Shown: positions 26,593 through 35,183, counted from the stretch's first letter. The stretch: 44,857 nucleotides of DNA from Paracoccaceae bacterium (GCA_019634215.1 JAHQVS010000139.1:1-44857), one strand, 5' to 3'. The notes: generated by a model not told the origin, from the letters alone. Numbers and translations: made by a program.

Positions 26593-26602
26593 GATAATTA
26601 TC
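26593..26602. promoter_or_regulatory. Palindrome GATAATTATC, candidate XRE operator
   Basis: A perfect 10-bp palindrome 5 bp upstream of the regulator's ATG. About 60 bp further, at 26657-26670, lies an imperfect GTAAACtGTTcAC dyad. Both fall in the A/T-rich shared promoter region (26589-26795). The placement suits autoregulation; it is unproven. Confidence 0.35.
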
Positions 26603-26795
26603 TTCATGTGTGGAATAAAGCTTACAACTCTCACATATCACGGCGAATAGTTTTTTTGTAAACTGTTCACGGCGGTGTGATGGCAGGCTGCGAACCTGAT
26701 CGGATCACACCAAGCCTTTGTATTACTGGCGCTTCCGTCTGGCGGACCGACTTCCACCCCCATGGAGGCGCAGTAGCGTGCTGTGTGGGGGCCAG

Positions 26796-27797
26796 ATGAC
26801 GACTCCGGCGTTGGCCGATATGTTGAAGCGCGGGTCCGGCGCCCGATCTGAAGCACCGATACGTATCGACAGTGAGGGGACGTGGCTGCGGCTGCGCGAG
26901 TGGCCGACATGGGCGATGATTGCCTGCTGTTACGCTCTATGGGCGGCGGCGTTGGCATGGCATCAGGTGCTCGGGCCGCTCGGGTTTGCGGTCATCGGCG
27001 GCTATGCGATCGCGCTGCACGCCTCATTGCAGCATGAGGCGTTGCACGGCCATCCAACGCGCTCCGCAGCGTGGAATGAAGCGCTGGTGTTTCTCCCCTT
27101 GAACCTCCTGCTGCCGTATCGGCGGTTTCGGGAGACCCACCTGAAGCATCACCGCGATGAGCGGCTGACTGATCCTTATGACGATCCGGAAAGCTGGTAT
27201 CTGGCTGAGGGCGATTGGCGAAGGGCGTCGCCAGTGATGCGGGCGCTGCTGTCCGTGAACGCGACGTTGGCGGGGCGGCTGCTGTTTGGGCCGTGGCTCA
27301 GCGTTTATGGCCTATGCCGGGCCGATTGGCGTGAAGTCTGGGCTGTGGAGACCGCGCCGACACGGCGGCGGCGGTTGGTCGGCGCTTGGGCGCGGCACGC
27401 GGTGGGCGCGACGCTGGCGACGGCGCTGATTGTGGGCGTCGCGGGGGTGCATCCGCTATTCTATCTGCTGTGTGGCGTTTGGCCCGGCTACGCCTTGCTG
27501 ATGCTGCGCACCTACGCGGAGCATCGCGCCGCTGAACGCCCTGGCGAGCGGACGGCCATTGTCGAGGCCGAGCCGATCTTGGGCCTTCTGTTCCTGAACA
27601 ATAATCTGCACGCGGTTCACCATGCGCACCCCACCGTCCCTTGGTACCGGCTACCGGGGATTTGGCGGCGCCAGCGGGATCAGGTGCTTGCGGCCAATGG
27701 CGGCTATTTCATCAACGGCTATCGCGCAGTGTTGTGGCGGTGGCTGCTGCGGCGGCGGGAGCCGGTGGCGCACCCTATGATGCGGAGGCGAGGATGA
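26796..27797 (+). CDS. Membrane fatty acid desaturase
   Basis: 333 aa from the ATG at 26796 (MTTPALADMLKRG); the longer frame starts with an Arg/Pro-rich leader. The three His boxes of membrane di-iron desaturases are present: HEALHGH, HLKHHRD (HxxHH) and NNNLHAVHHAHP (HxxHH after NNN). Hydrophobic helices are at about 43-75, 83-100, 150-165 and 205-235. It introduces a double bond into an acyl chain using O2; regiospecificity is unknown. Its TGA overlaps the ATG of the PhnD-like gene (ATGA). It is divergent from the XRE regulator. Confidence 0.88.
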   Translation: MTTPALADMLKRGSGARSEAPIRIDSEGTWLRLREWPTWAMIACCYALWAAALAWHQVLGPLGFAVIGGYAIALHASLQHEALHGHPTRSAAWNEALVFLPLNLLLPYRRFRETHLKHHRDERLTDPYDDPESWYLAEGDWRRASPVMRALLSVNATLAGRLLFGPWLSVYGLCRADWREVWAVETAPTRRRRLVGAWARHAVGATLATALIVGVAGVHPLFYLLCGVWPGYALLMLRTYAEHRAAERPGERTAIVEAEPILGLLFLNNNLHAVHHAHPTVPWYRLPGIWRRQRDQVLAANGGYFINGYRAVLWRWLLRRREPVAHPMMRRRG

Positions 27798-28576
27798 TCG
27801 CCGCGCTGCCAATGTATGATTGGCCGGAGGTGCGGGACGCCACTGATGCGTTTTGGGCGGTCTGGCGGGACAAACTACGCTTGCGGGGAATTGACGCGCC
27901 AGAGCGGCTGACGCGCGATGCGCCGCTAGAGGAGATTTGGACGCATCCGGAGCTGTTGGTGGCGCAGACCTGCGGTTGGCCCTTCGTTCGTGGCCTATGC
28001 GGCGATGCGCGTCTGATTGCGACCCCTTGCTATGCAGCCGAGGGGTGCGAGGGGCCGATGTATCGCAGTTGGCTCGTGGCGCGGTCGGAGGAGGTGACGG
28101 CGGGGCGGATCACGGCGTGCCGGCACGCCGAGGGGCGGCGGATGGCGGTGAATTGTTTACAGTCGCTGTCCGGCTGGCGGGGGATCGCTGCTGAGTTGAA
28201 GGCGGGGGTCTCGGTGATGGAGACCGGCTCGCACCGGGAATCCATCCGCGCCGTGGCTGAAGAGCGCGCCGACGTGGCGGCGATCGACGTGGTGTCTTGG
28301 GGGCTGGCCTGCGCCTGGGCCCCGGATTTGACTAGGCGGCTACGAGTGGCGGCGGGAACGCCACCTGTGCCTGGGTTGCCATTCATCACGGCTGGGGCGC
28401 GGCCAGAGAGGGAGATTCTGGAAATCCGCGCGGCTTTGCATGAGGCGCTGGCGGCGCCTGAAGCTGGGCCTGCTCGGGCGGCGATGATGCTGAAAGACGT
28501 CTCGTTGCTCTCGGATGAGGATTATGCGCCGTTGAATAAGCTGGGGTCATCAGCGGAGCTGTCAGGGCGGCGTTAG
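27794..28576 (+). CDS. PhnD-like substrate-binding protein without signal peptide
   Basis: 260 aa from the ATG at 27794, which overlaps the desaturase stop; the longer frame is out-of-family. MIAALPMYDWPEVRDATDAF, LLVAQTCGWPFVRGL, CRHAEGRRMAVN, SVMETGSHRESIRAVAEERA and DVAAIDVVSWGLA are the pattern of phosphate/phosphonate ABC-type periplasmic binding proteins (two-lobed PBP fold). It has no signal peptide or lipobox, and no ABC permease or ATPase is nearby. It is therefore probably cytoplasmic and may sense a ligand or have been re-purposed. It ends 10 bp from the convergent esterase stop. Confidence 0.78.
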   Translation: MIAALPMYDWPEVRDATDAFWAVWRDKLRLRGIDAPERLTRDAPLEEIWTHPELLVAQTCGWPFVRGLCGDARLIATPCYAAEGCEGPMYRSWLVARSEEVTAGRITACRHAEGRRMAVNCLQSLSGWRGIAAELKAGVSVMETGSHRESIRAVAEERADVAAIDVVSWGLACAWAPDLTRRLRVAAGTPPVPGLPFITAGARPEREILEIRAALHEALAAPEAGPARAAMMLKDVSLLSDEDYAPLNKLGSSAELSGRR

Positions 28577-28586
28577 CCGTGTTTGA

Positions 28587-29669
28587 TCACTCGCATAATG
28601 TGTGGTCTTGGGGCGAGAGGCCGAAGAATTCCAGCAGGAGGCAACTGGCGCTGGGCCCGTCCGGCTCGCTGTAGGGCGCGCGCGGATCGCCGCCGACCCA
28701 ATAATGCGTGTTCCAATTGCGCCCGCCTTCATAAAACACGGTCTCGACCACTCGCCCTTCCGGGCCGTCATAACGTACCTGGCGGCAAGTGACGCCGTCT
28801 TGGCTGCAATCTTGGGTGGCGCTGGGGGTGGGGGCGGCGCCGTAGCGGGCGATCCAGACGTCGCGAAGGTTCTCGCCGTTGCGCAACTCCACGGTGCAGT
28901 CAAAAGCTGAGTGAATCACCATCAGCGGCGTCAGGATGTCCTCACCTGGGGCGGCCTGAGCGGCTTTCATCCGTGCAACGAGCTTGGCGACGCTTTTATA
29001 TCGCTTAGGATCGAGGCAATTGGCCTCGCGGTTAAAGAACCAGCTTTGCATATGATGCAGTGGCCAGGGGATCGCGACCGCGTCCGGGACCTCGCCAAAC
29101 GGCAGGCCCGCGACCGCACCGACGGCCGTGACGTCCTCGCTATACACCACCGCCATCGCCGCTGACATCGCCCCGCCTGAGGAGAGGCCGGCGATATAGC
29201 GGCGGGCGGGGTCTGTGCCGAAATCAGTTTCGACCTCAGCCATCAAGCGGCGTAAATCGCCGACCTCGCCGGCTCCTTCGGTGATCTGATCTTCGAACCA
29301 CCACCCCCAACAATTCTCCGCCCGTGGGGCCTCAAAGAAACCGGGGTAGCTGGTGACGAACGGGAACACTGCGATGAAATCGTTGGCGGGGTCGTCGTCG
29401 GCGGCGTTAGCGGCGGCGAGGTCGTGAATTCGGGAGGCGGTGAGAATATCGCGGTGGGTTTGGCGGCAACCATGAAGAAGCAACACCTGCGCGGGCTTTT
29501 CAGCCACGCCTTCCGGCGCGGCCAGAAGGTATCGGCGCTCGCGGGAGCCGGAGGCGTCGCTGGCGGGCAGCGCGCGTTCAATCACATTGGTTTGCGCCCA
29601 AGTTGGCGCGTGTGTGAGCGTCGCGGCGGCGAGAATGAGGGGCAGGGCGAACAGCAGCGTGTGGCGCAT
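28587..29669 (-). CDS. Secreted PHB-depolymerase/LpqC-type esterase
   Basis: 360 aa. The signal peptide spans 1-25 (TWA|QT). The alpha/beta hydrolase of the poly(3-hydroxybutyrate) depolymerase/feruloyl-esterase group shows VLLLHGCRQTHRDI (oxyanion), YIAGLSSGGAMSAAMAVVYS with the nucleophile Ser in GLSSGG, MVIHSAFDCTV (Asp region) and NTHYWVGG (His). Six or more Cys are consistent with export and disulfides. The substrate could be a short-chain polyester or an aryl ester. It is a single gene, convergent with the PhnD-like gene. Confidence 0.85.
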   Translation of the reverse strand: MRHTLLFALPLILAAATLTHAPTWAQTNVIERALPASDASGSRERRYLLAAPEGVAEKPAQVLLLHGCRQTHRDILTASRIHDLAAANAADDDPANDFIAVFPFVTSYPGFFEAPRAENCWGWWFEDQITEGAGEVGDLRRLMAEVETDFGTDPARRYIAGLSSGGAMSAAMAVVYSEDVTAVGAVAGLPFGEVPDAVAIPWPLHHMQSWFFNREANCLDPKRYKSVAKLVARMKAAQAAPGEDILTPLMVIHSAFDCTVELRNGENLRDVWIARYGAAPTPSATQDCSQDGVTCRQVRYDGPEGRVVETVFYEGGRNWNTHYWVGGDPRAPYSEPDGPSASCLLLEFFGLSPQDHTLCE

Positions 29670-29989
29670 AGCGTAAGGCCTCTCTTCCAGATTTACCGAC
29701 AGGTGGGCGCCGACTCGCTGCTGAGAAGCGCGACAAATTGGCTAATGGTTGCTCTACGGCAAAGAGGTCCGGTGCGGCGGATGGCTGCCGTTCCTACGGG
29801 CCAAGGCAGGCAGGGGGGCGCCCGGAGATGATGCTGCGCCGGAATTGCGGCGGCGCCGCAACGTTGTGGCGCTGCAAAAGCACGCGACGTCGATACGCAT
29901 CGCTTTCACACATCGCGGCGTATAGCGCTCAATCCATTCTTAGGCTGTGTAACCTTCCTTAAGCGCGGCCGCAGGCGAAATGGCGTCCG
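29670..29989. other. Intergenic region between the esterase and TauE genes
   Basis: About 320 bp with no credible gene. It holds the divergent promoters. I see a short GC palindrome at 29845-29861 and nothing else I can assign. Confidence 0.5.
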
Positions 29990-30913
29990 ATGCAGGTCTA
30001 TCTGCCCATCGCCGAAATGTCAGTCAACGCCCTGCTATTATTGAGCCTGGGCGCGGGCGTCGGCGTGATTTCCGGTCTGTTTGGGGTCGGCGGCGGGTTC
30101 CTGATGACGCCGATGCTGATTTTTGTCGGAGTGCCCCCAGCGGTGGCGGTGTCGACGCAGGCGCCGCAGATCGTGGCCTCCTCGCTCTCCGGCGTGTTGG
30201 CGCATTGGAAACGCCGCGCCGTCGACGTGAAAATGGGCCTGGTGCTGCTGGTGGGAGGGCTCGCCGGGTCGGCGATCGGGGTGCAGCTGTTCAGTTGGCT
30301 GCGCGAGTTAGGGCAGGTCGAGTTTGCAGTGACGCTGCTCTACGTGGTGTTTCTCGGCATTGTCGGAGTGTTGATGGCGGTGGAGAGCGTCACCACCCTG
30401 CGCCGCAACCGGAATGGGACGCCGCCGCCGCCAAGTAAGCCGCGCCGCCGCCTGATCCACCGCCTGCCATTCAAGATGAGTTTTAAGCAGTCCAAGCTGT
30501 ATATCAGCGTGATTCCGGTCCTGGTGATCGGCTTCACCATCGGCGTGTTGGGCGCGATCATGGGAGTGGGCGGCGGCTTTATTATGCTGCCGGCGATGAT
30601 TTACCTTTTGGGTGTTCCGACCAATGTCGTGGTTGGGACCTCGTTGTTTCAGATCATGTTCGTAATGGCTTTCACTGCGCTGTTGCATTCGGTTCAGAAC
30701 CAGACGGTGGACGCGGTGTTGGCGCTGTTGCTGTTGCTCGGAGGCGTGATTGGCGCACAGATCGGCGCGGCCTTAGGGGCGAGCCTGCGGGGCGAGCAGT
30801 TGCGGCTGCTGTTGGCGGCGGTGGTGTTGGCGGTGTGCTTGAAGCTCGCCATCGACCTGACCGTGACCCCAAGCGAGCTGTTCTCCATCACAAGTGTGGG
30901 GGACATGACGTGA
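29990..30913 (+). CDS. TauE/SafE-family (TSUP) anion exporter
   Basis: 307 aa with about eight membrane helices. The two pseudo-symmetric TSUP repeats each begin with a Gly-rich motif: GLFGVGGGFLMTPMLIFVGV (about 27-46) and GAIMGVGGGFIMLPAMIYLL (about 188-207), followed by GVPTNVVVGTSLFQI. Members export sulfite, sulfoacetate or similar organosulfur anions. The stop overlaps the GTG of the following TIGR02186 gene, a pairing seen in many alphaproteobacteria, so the two probably act together. Confidence 0.88.
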   Translation: MQVYLPIAEMSVNALLLLSLGAGVGVISGLFGVGGGFLMTPMLIFVGVPPAVAVSTQAPQIVASSLSGVLAHWKRRAVDVKMGLVLLVGGLAGSAIGVQLFSWLRELGQVEFAVTLLYVVFLGIVGVLMAVESVTTLRRNRNGTPPPPSKPRRRLIHRLPFKMSFKQSKLYISVIPVLVIGFTIGVLGAIMGVGGGFIMLPAMIYLLGVPTNVVVGTSLFQIMFVMAFTALLHSVQNQTVDAVLALLLLLGGVIGAQIGAALGASLRGEQLRLLLAAVVLAVCLKLAIDLTVTPSELFSITSVGDMT

Positions 30914-31716
30914 TTGCGCGGGGCTGGGTGAGAGGTGTCGCGGCTGCTGTGGTGGCCTGCCTCTGGGGGACGCAGGCGTTGGCCGCGCAGGCGGTGGAGC
31001 CGCTGCGGGAGAATATCTTAACGGGCGCGGCGCAGGACGAGGTCGCGATCACCGCGACCTTCTCCGGCTCGGAGCTGTTTTTCTACGGCGCGATCGAGCG
31101 GAACCGCTTTTTGGTCGAAGAGGAATTGGCGCCGGATGTGGTGATCGTGATCGAGGGGCCGTCCTCACCGATCATGGTGCGCAAGAAAGGGCGGGTCGCG
31201 GGGGTATGGATTAACCGGCAAGCGATCCGGGTCGCGGCTGCGCCGAGCTTTTACGCTGTCGCCAGCACCCGGCCATTGGATGAGATTCTACGCAGTGGCG
31301 AGGATCGCCGCTATCGGATCAGTCTAGATACGTCGGTGTATATCCTTGGCATACCGACCTCGGCAGAGGACCCGGAGGAGTTTCGCCGTGCGGCGATACG
31401 GTTGCGACAGTCGGAGGGGCTGTATTTCGCCGAACCGTATGGCGTCGAACTCAGCGACCGCACCTTGTTCCAGACTCGGCTGTCTCTGCCGGCGAACATC
31501 GTCGAGGGGGACTATCGGGCGCGGGTGTATTTGGTGCGGGACGGGCGGGTGATCGACGATGCCTCGATTAAGATCCCGGTGCGAAAGCAGGGTCTTGAGC
31601 GCTTTTTGTATTTGGCCGCTAAGGAGACCCCGCTGTTCTATGGGTTCGGCACGCTGTTGGTGGCTCTGTTTGCGGGCTATGGCGCATCCGAGCTGTTCCG
31701 GCGTTTGAGGCGATAA
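30910..31716 (+). CDS. TIGR02186-type membrane-anchored protein partnered with TauE
   Basis: 268 aa from the GTG at 30910 overlapping the TauE stop (GTGA); the longer in-frame start lies deep in tauE. A signal peptide is at about 1-24 (VAACLWGTQALA). The mature part begins EPLRENILTGAAQDEVAITATF, with SGSELFFYGAIERNR, a beta-rich periplasmic domain, and one C-terminal helix (TPLFYGFGTLLVALFAGYGA) with a basic tail. That matches the TIGR02186 'putative transmembrane protein' family. No biochemical role is known; linkage to TauE suggests a role in anion export across the envelope. Confidence 0.8.
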   Translation: MIARGWVRGVAAAVVACLWGTQALAAQAVEPLRENILTGAAQDEVAITATFSGSELFFYGAIERNRFLVEEELAPDVVIVIEGPSSPIMVRKKGRVAGVWINRQAIRVAAAPSFYAVASTRPLDEILRSGEDRRYRISLDTSVYILGIPTSAEDPEEFRRAAIRLRQSEGLYFAEPYGVELSDRTLFQTRLSLPANIVEGDYRARVYLVRDGRVIDDASIKIPVRKQGLERFLYLAAKETPLFYGFGTLLVALFAGYGASELFRRLRR

Positions 31717-31768
31717 GTCTGTGACGCGCTGCTAGAGTCTTTGCCATGAACTCCCGTCCACTTCAAAG

Positions 31769-31841
31769 GCTCTAATTCTTTGTTTTTTCGTGTTTTTGAA
31801 CCGCAAAACCGCGCACACTTTTGCTGAAAATGCTCTAGAGC
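31769..31841. repeat. Alphaproteobacterial intergenic repeat bounded by CTAGAGC-type ends
   Basis: A 73-bp A/T-containing element starts GCTCTAATTCTTTG and ends with the palindrome GCTCTAGAGC. In the middle it reads (minus strand) CATTTTCAGCAAAAGTG followed by GCGGTTTTGCG. This is the composition of the widespread Rhizobiales-type CTAGAGCATTTTCAGC... intergenic repeat. It has no coding capacity. Confidence 0.7.
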
Positions 31842-31931
31842 AAAGGCAAGATCGCGCTTGGCCTGTGCTCTAGCGCCTTGTTGTTAGATCAGATTGGCAA
31901 TCCGCTTGGCGTGAGCAGAGCGACGCTTGGT
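31842..31931. repeat. Second CTAGAGC-linked intergenic repeat next to glnK
   Basis: It follows the first element directly. The inner end GCTCTAGCGCC (about 31867-31877) and the outer GTCTAAAGCGCC (31930-31941) face each other as a partial inverted repeat around ttgttagatcagattggcaa. The outer end reaches into the glnK stop codon. It looks like a different repeat type from the first. Confidence 0.45.
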
Positions 31932-32270
31932 CTAAAGCGCCTCACCACCTGTCTCTCCGGTGCGCACCCGCAGGGCGCCGTCGACAGGCAGGGTGAAGAT
32001 CTTACCGTCCCCAATCTTGCCGGTGCGGCTGGCGGTGGTCAGCGTCTCGATCACGCGATCGACCATGTCGTCCTCGACAACCACTTCGATGCGGGTCTTT
32101 GGCACGAACTCAATTTTATATTCCGCGCCGCGGTAAATCTCCGTGTGGCCCTGCTGGCGGCCATAGCCGCGGGCCTCCACGGCGGTCATGCCTGCGACGC
32201 CGAGGTCGGCGAGGGCTTGGCGTGCGGTTTCCAGGGCGTGCGGGCGAAGAATGGCGACAATCATTTTCAT
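31932..32270 (-). CDS. glnK: PII nitrogen regulatory protein (GlnK/GlnB)
   Basis: 112 aa, standard PII length. It senses 2-oxoglutarate, ATP/ADP and, through uridylylation, glutamine. The T-loop GYGRQQGHTEIYRGAEYKIE has the modifiable Tyr51, and the C-terminal TGKIGDGKIFTLPVDGALRV is the family B-loop signature. GlnK is normally encoded beside amtB and blocks that channel when bound. Here the adjacent amtB is a remnant, so this PII may be an orphan or serve other targets. No NtrC or sigma-54 site was clearly seen. Confidence 0.93.
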   Translation of the reverse strand: MKMIVAILRPHALETARQALADLGVAGMTAVEARGYGRQQGHTEIYRGAEYKIEFVPKTRIEVVVEDDMVDRVIETLTTASRTGKIGDGKIFTLPVDGALRVRTGETGGEAL

Positions 32271-32402
32271 TTTGTGTCCTCCCTTGCGAGATCTGAGGGC
32301 GAGCTTGGCGGTGTGTGAGCCGCCGCTCGTCTTTATGGCGCCGGCTATTCCAGCGGCCTGTGTGAGTTAACCGACCGCCGGGAACCTTACGCTGGATCAA
32401 GC

Positions 32403-32615
32403 TTAACCCAGAACGTAAGCGCGTTCGCCATGATCAGAAAGGCCGAGCCCTTTGGTCAACGTCTCATCGCCGGAGCGCATGCCGACCAACGCCTGGGCGA
32501 TGATCGCCAGGACAACAGTGGTGGCGGCGGTAAAGCCGACGGTGATCAAGACCCAGAACGCCTGCGCCGTGGACTGCGCCTCCGGCGGTTACATGGACGG
32601 CCACGCCGCCCGCCC
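32403..32615 (-). pseudogene. Decayed ammonium transporter (amtB) remnant
   Basis: Two minus-strand frames retain Amt sequence. AGGVAVHVTAGGAVHG (about 32610-32560) matches the mid-protein Amt signature (D)FAGG.vVH..AG. In another frame, AQAFWVLITVGFTAATTVVL and onward to VGMRSGDETLTKGLGLSDHG then ERAYVLG, ending at a stop at 32403, is the last transmembrane helix and C-terminal tail that contacts GlnK. The 5' half is missing, and a deletion plus frameshift joins the pieces. The fragment ends 133 bp before glnK. Confidence 0.75.
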
Positions 32616-32735
32616 GTGGGGCTGATATGTCAACGAACGGTGATGGCGGTGGAGGCGGTGCGCGTTGACCAATCCCGGGCTTTGGGACTAAGCCGACACC
32701 CAGCCTCCGTGATTATAGGAAAGGGTCATCGCGTT

Positions 32736-33956
32736 ATGGCCAGAGATGAAAGCACTTGCGGCGAGTCCCCGACGGAACTCGCACCCCAAACCCACCTGGT
32801 GCACGCTGGCGCTCGGCGCAGCGCCTATGGCGAGACCTCCGAGGCGTTGTTTCTCACGCAAGGCTTTCTCTACCCCAACGCCGAGGCGGCTGAGGCGCGA
32901 TTCAAAGGCGAGGGACCCGAGGACAGCTTTATCTACGCCCGCTATGGCAACCCGACGGTGGCGATGTTCGAGGACCGAATCGCCGCCTATGAAGGCGCCG
33001 AGGCTGCATTCGCCACCGCTTCCGGGATGGCGGCGATGCACGCCTCGATGTTCGCCCAGGTGCAGGCCGGGGATCATGTGGTCGCCTCTCGGGCGCTGTT
33101 CGGCTCCTGCTTGTATGTGATTGAGACCCTGTTGCCGCGTTTCGGGGTGGCGGTTGATTTGGTTGATGGGACGAATCTTGACGACTGGGCGGCGGCGGCG
33201 CGGGCGGAGACCAAGCTGTTCTTCCTGGAGAGCCCTTCGAACCCGACCCTTGAGATCATCGACATTCCAGCCGTCGCGGAGATCGCCCATTCTGTCGGCG
33301 CGACGCTGGTGGTGGATAATGTGTTCGCCACCCCGATGTTCCAGCGGCCACTGCAGCTCGGCGCGGATATGGTGATGTACTCCGCCACCAAGCATATTGA
33401 CGGCCAGGGGCGCTGCCTCGGCGGGGTGCTGTTGGGGGATGAGGAGACGATCAGGGGCCCGATCGAGACCTTCATAAAGCACACCGGCGGCGCCATGAGC
33501 CCGTTCAATGCGTGGGTGATGCTTAAGGGCATGGAGACTCTGGAGCTGCGCTGCAGGGCCCAGGCTGAGAGCGCGAAAAAGCTGGCGGATGCCGTGGCGG
33601 CGCATCCCCGGGTCGCGCGGGTGCTATATCCGGGCCGCGAGGATCATCCCCAACATGCGCTGGCGATGCGGCAGATGCAGGCGGGGGGACAGGTGGTCTC
33701 TATTGAGATTACCGGTGGCCGAGACGCGGCTTTTATGTTTCTGAACGCGCTGCAAGTGATTGGGATCTCCAACAATCTCGGCGATGCGAAATCGCTAGTC
33801 ACCCACCCGGCGACGACGACGCATCAACGATTGAGCCCTGAACTGCGCGCCGAACTGGGCATCAGCGACGGCCTCGTGCGGCTGTCTTTGGGGCTGGAGG
33901 ATGCGGGAGATTTGGTCAACGACGTGTTGCGCGCGCTCGATCAAGCCGGAGGTTAA
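32736..33956 (+). CDS. metZ: O-succinylhomoserine sulfhydrylase
   Basis: 406 aa from the ATG at 32736 (MARDESTCGESPTELA); upstream codons overlap the amtB remnant. A PLP enzyme of the Cys/Met metabolism family that makes homocysteine from O-succinylhomoserine and sulfide. Seen are LVHAGARRSAYGETSEALFL, YARYGNPTVAMFEDRIAAYE, FLESPSNPTLEIIDI, VVDNVFATP and the Schiff-base Lys219 in YSATKHIDGQGR. The GETSEALFLTQGF start and the Q-rich ending TTTHQRL.P fit MetZ better than MetB or MetC. No SAM-II riboswitch could be recognised upstream. Confidence 0.9.
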   Translation: MARDESTCGESPTELAPQTHLVHAGARRSAYGETSEALFLTQGFLYPNAEAAEARFKGEGPEDSFIYARYGNPTVAMFEDRIAAYEGAEAAFATASGMAAMHASMFAQVQAGDHVVASRALFGSCLYVIETLLPRFGVAVDLVDGTNLDDWAAAARAETKLFFLESPSNPTLEIIDIPAVAEIAHSVGATLVVDNVFATPMFQRPLQLGADMVMYSATKHIDGQGRCLGGVLLGDEETIRGPIETFIKHTGGAMSPFNAWVMLKGMETLELRCRAQAESAKKLADAVAAHPRVARVLYPGREDHPQHALAMRQMQAGGQVVSIEITGGRDAAFMFLNALQVIGISNNLGDAKSLVTHPATTTHQRLSPELRAELGISDGLVRLSLGLEDAGDLVNDVLRALDQAGG

Positions 33957-34059
33957 CGCTCCTGATCGCCCTGTTTCACGCTGGACAAGCGCGGCGCCAA
34001 GCTGGCAGCCTTGCCACCGCGTGGGTGTGGGCCAAACGCAGAAGGCGGGAGCGGCGGAA

Positions 34060-34494
34060 ATGAGCATGCAAGACGGCGCGGCGGAAGGCGACGGGCTGGA
34101 GCCCTATCAAAAAACCACTGACGGCGTTGTGATCAAGGTTCAGCCCTATTTTCTGGAAAGCCATTCGCGCCCGGATTTCAGCCACTATGTATGGGCTTAC
34201 CGCGTTCGTATCGCCAACACCCGTGAGGGGGCGGTGCAGTTGAAGAACCGCTATTGGCGTATCATGGACAGCTCCGGCGGCGTTCAGGAGGTGCATGGCG
34301 AGGGGGTTGTGGGCGAACAGCCATTGATCCAACCCGGCGACGTTTACGAATATACCTCAGGCGCGCCGTTGAATACGCCCTCCGGGGTAATGTACGGCCG
34401 CTATGAAATGGAGACCCCAGAGGGGGAAAGATTGGATGTGGAAATTCCAACCTTCTCGCTCGATAGTCCGCATGAAGTGAGACGTGCGAACTAA
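34060..34494 (+). CDS. apaG: ApaG domain protein
   Basis: 144 aa from the ATG at 34060; the upstream open frame overlaps metZ and is non-homologous. It is a fibronectin-III-like fold: VVIKVQPYFLESHSRPDFSH followed by YVWAYRVRIANT, QLKNRYWRIMDSSGGVQEVH, GEGVVGEQPLIQPGDVYEYT and MYGRYEMETPEGERLDVEIP, i.e. the full ApaG pattern. Named from cobalt/magnesium resistance in Salmonella, but its biochemical role is unclear. It lies 103 bp after metZ and 17 bp before folE, in the same direction. Confidence 0.92.
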   Translation: MSMQDGAAEGDGLEPYQKTTDGVVIKVQPYFLESHSRPDFSHYVWAYRVRIANTREGAVQLKNRYWRIMDSSGGVQEVHGEGVVGEQPLIQPGDVYEYTSGAPLNTPSGVMYGRYEMETPEGERLDVEIPTFSLDSPHEVRRAN

Positions 34495-34511
34495 CAGGTC
34501 TCCCCAAGTGA

Positions 34512-35183
34512 ATGGTCCGGGAGGCCAAAGTGAACAAGCACGACGTCAAATCCTTCGATACTGACCGCAGCGCCGGTGAGGCTGAGGCGCGGGAGATCCT
34601 TCGCCCTTCCGAGGAAGAGGCGATGGCGGCCGTGCGCACTCTGTTGCGCTGGGCCGGGGACGATCCAGAGCGCGAGGGGCTGCTCGATACGCCGGGCCGG
34701 GTGGTGCGGGCCTATCGTGAATGGTTCCGTGGCTATGATGAGGACCCCGTCGCCTACATGCAGCGCACCTTCGAAGAGGTCGAAGGCTATGATGAATTAG
34801 TGGTGCTGCGCGATATCCGGTTCGAGAGCTATTGCGAGCATCATCTCGCACCCATCATCGGCCACGCCCATGTCGGGTATCTGCCGAAAGATCGGGTGGT
34901 GGGCATCTCAAAGCTGGCTCGAGTGGTCGAGACCTACTCCAAGCGCCTGCAGGTGCAGGAAAAAATGACGGCGCAGATCGCTAAATGCATCGATGACGTG
35001 CTGCAGCCGCGCGGGGTGGCGGTGGTCATCGAGGGCGAGCATCACTGCATGAGCACGCGCGGCGTGTATAAGCCGGGTGTGACTATGGTGACGAGCACGA
35101 TGCTGGGTGTGATGCGGAATAATCCGACCACGCGGAAGGAATTTCTAGATTTGATTGGAAACCCCGTTAACCGGAGATCTTAA
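34512..35183 (+). CDS. folE: GTP cyclohydrolase I
   Basis: 223 aa. It converts GTP to dihydroneopterin triphosphate, the first step of folate synthesis. The zinc ligands and signatures are intact: [20 protein letters not shown] (Cys and His), [20 protein letters not shown] and [20 protein letters not shown] (second Cys). The ~45-residue N-terminal extension is typical. The start may be a few codons further in; the ATG at 34512 lacks a strong ribosome site. It is the last gene of the metZ-apaG-folE stretch before a strong terminator. Confidence 0.95.
   Translation: MVREAKVNKHDVKSFDTDRSAGEAEAREILRPSEEEAMAAVRTLLRWAGDDPEREGLLDTPGRVVRAYREWFRGYDEDPVAYMQRTFEEVEGYDELVVLRDIRFESYCEHHLAPIIGHAHVGYLPKDRVVGISKLARVVETYSKRLQVQEKMTAQIAKCIDDVLQPRGVAVVIEGEHHCMSTRGVYKPGVTMVTSTMLGVMRNNPTTRKEFLDLIGNPVNRRS

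Noticed and set aside
32640-32735. SAM-II or other methionine riboswitch before metZ
   Set aside because: The 96 bp upstream do not show the SAM-II pseudoknot pattern (no conserved stem plus GCTAAAAAGG-type end), and part of the region is amtB debris.
32688-33605. 305-codon minus-strand frame across metZ
   Set aside because: It lies opposite a complete PLP enzyme gene and has no recognisable family pattern.
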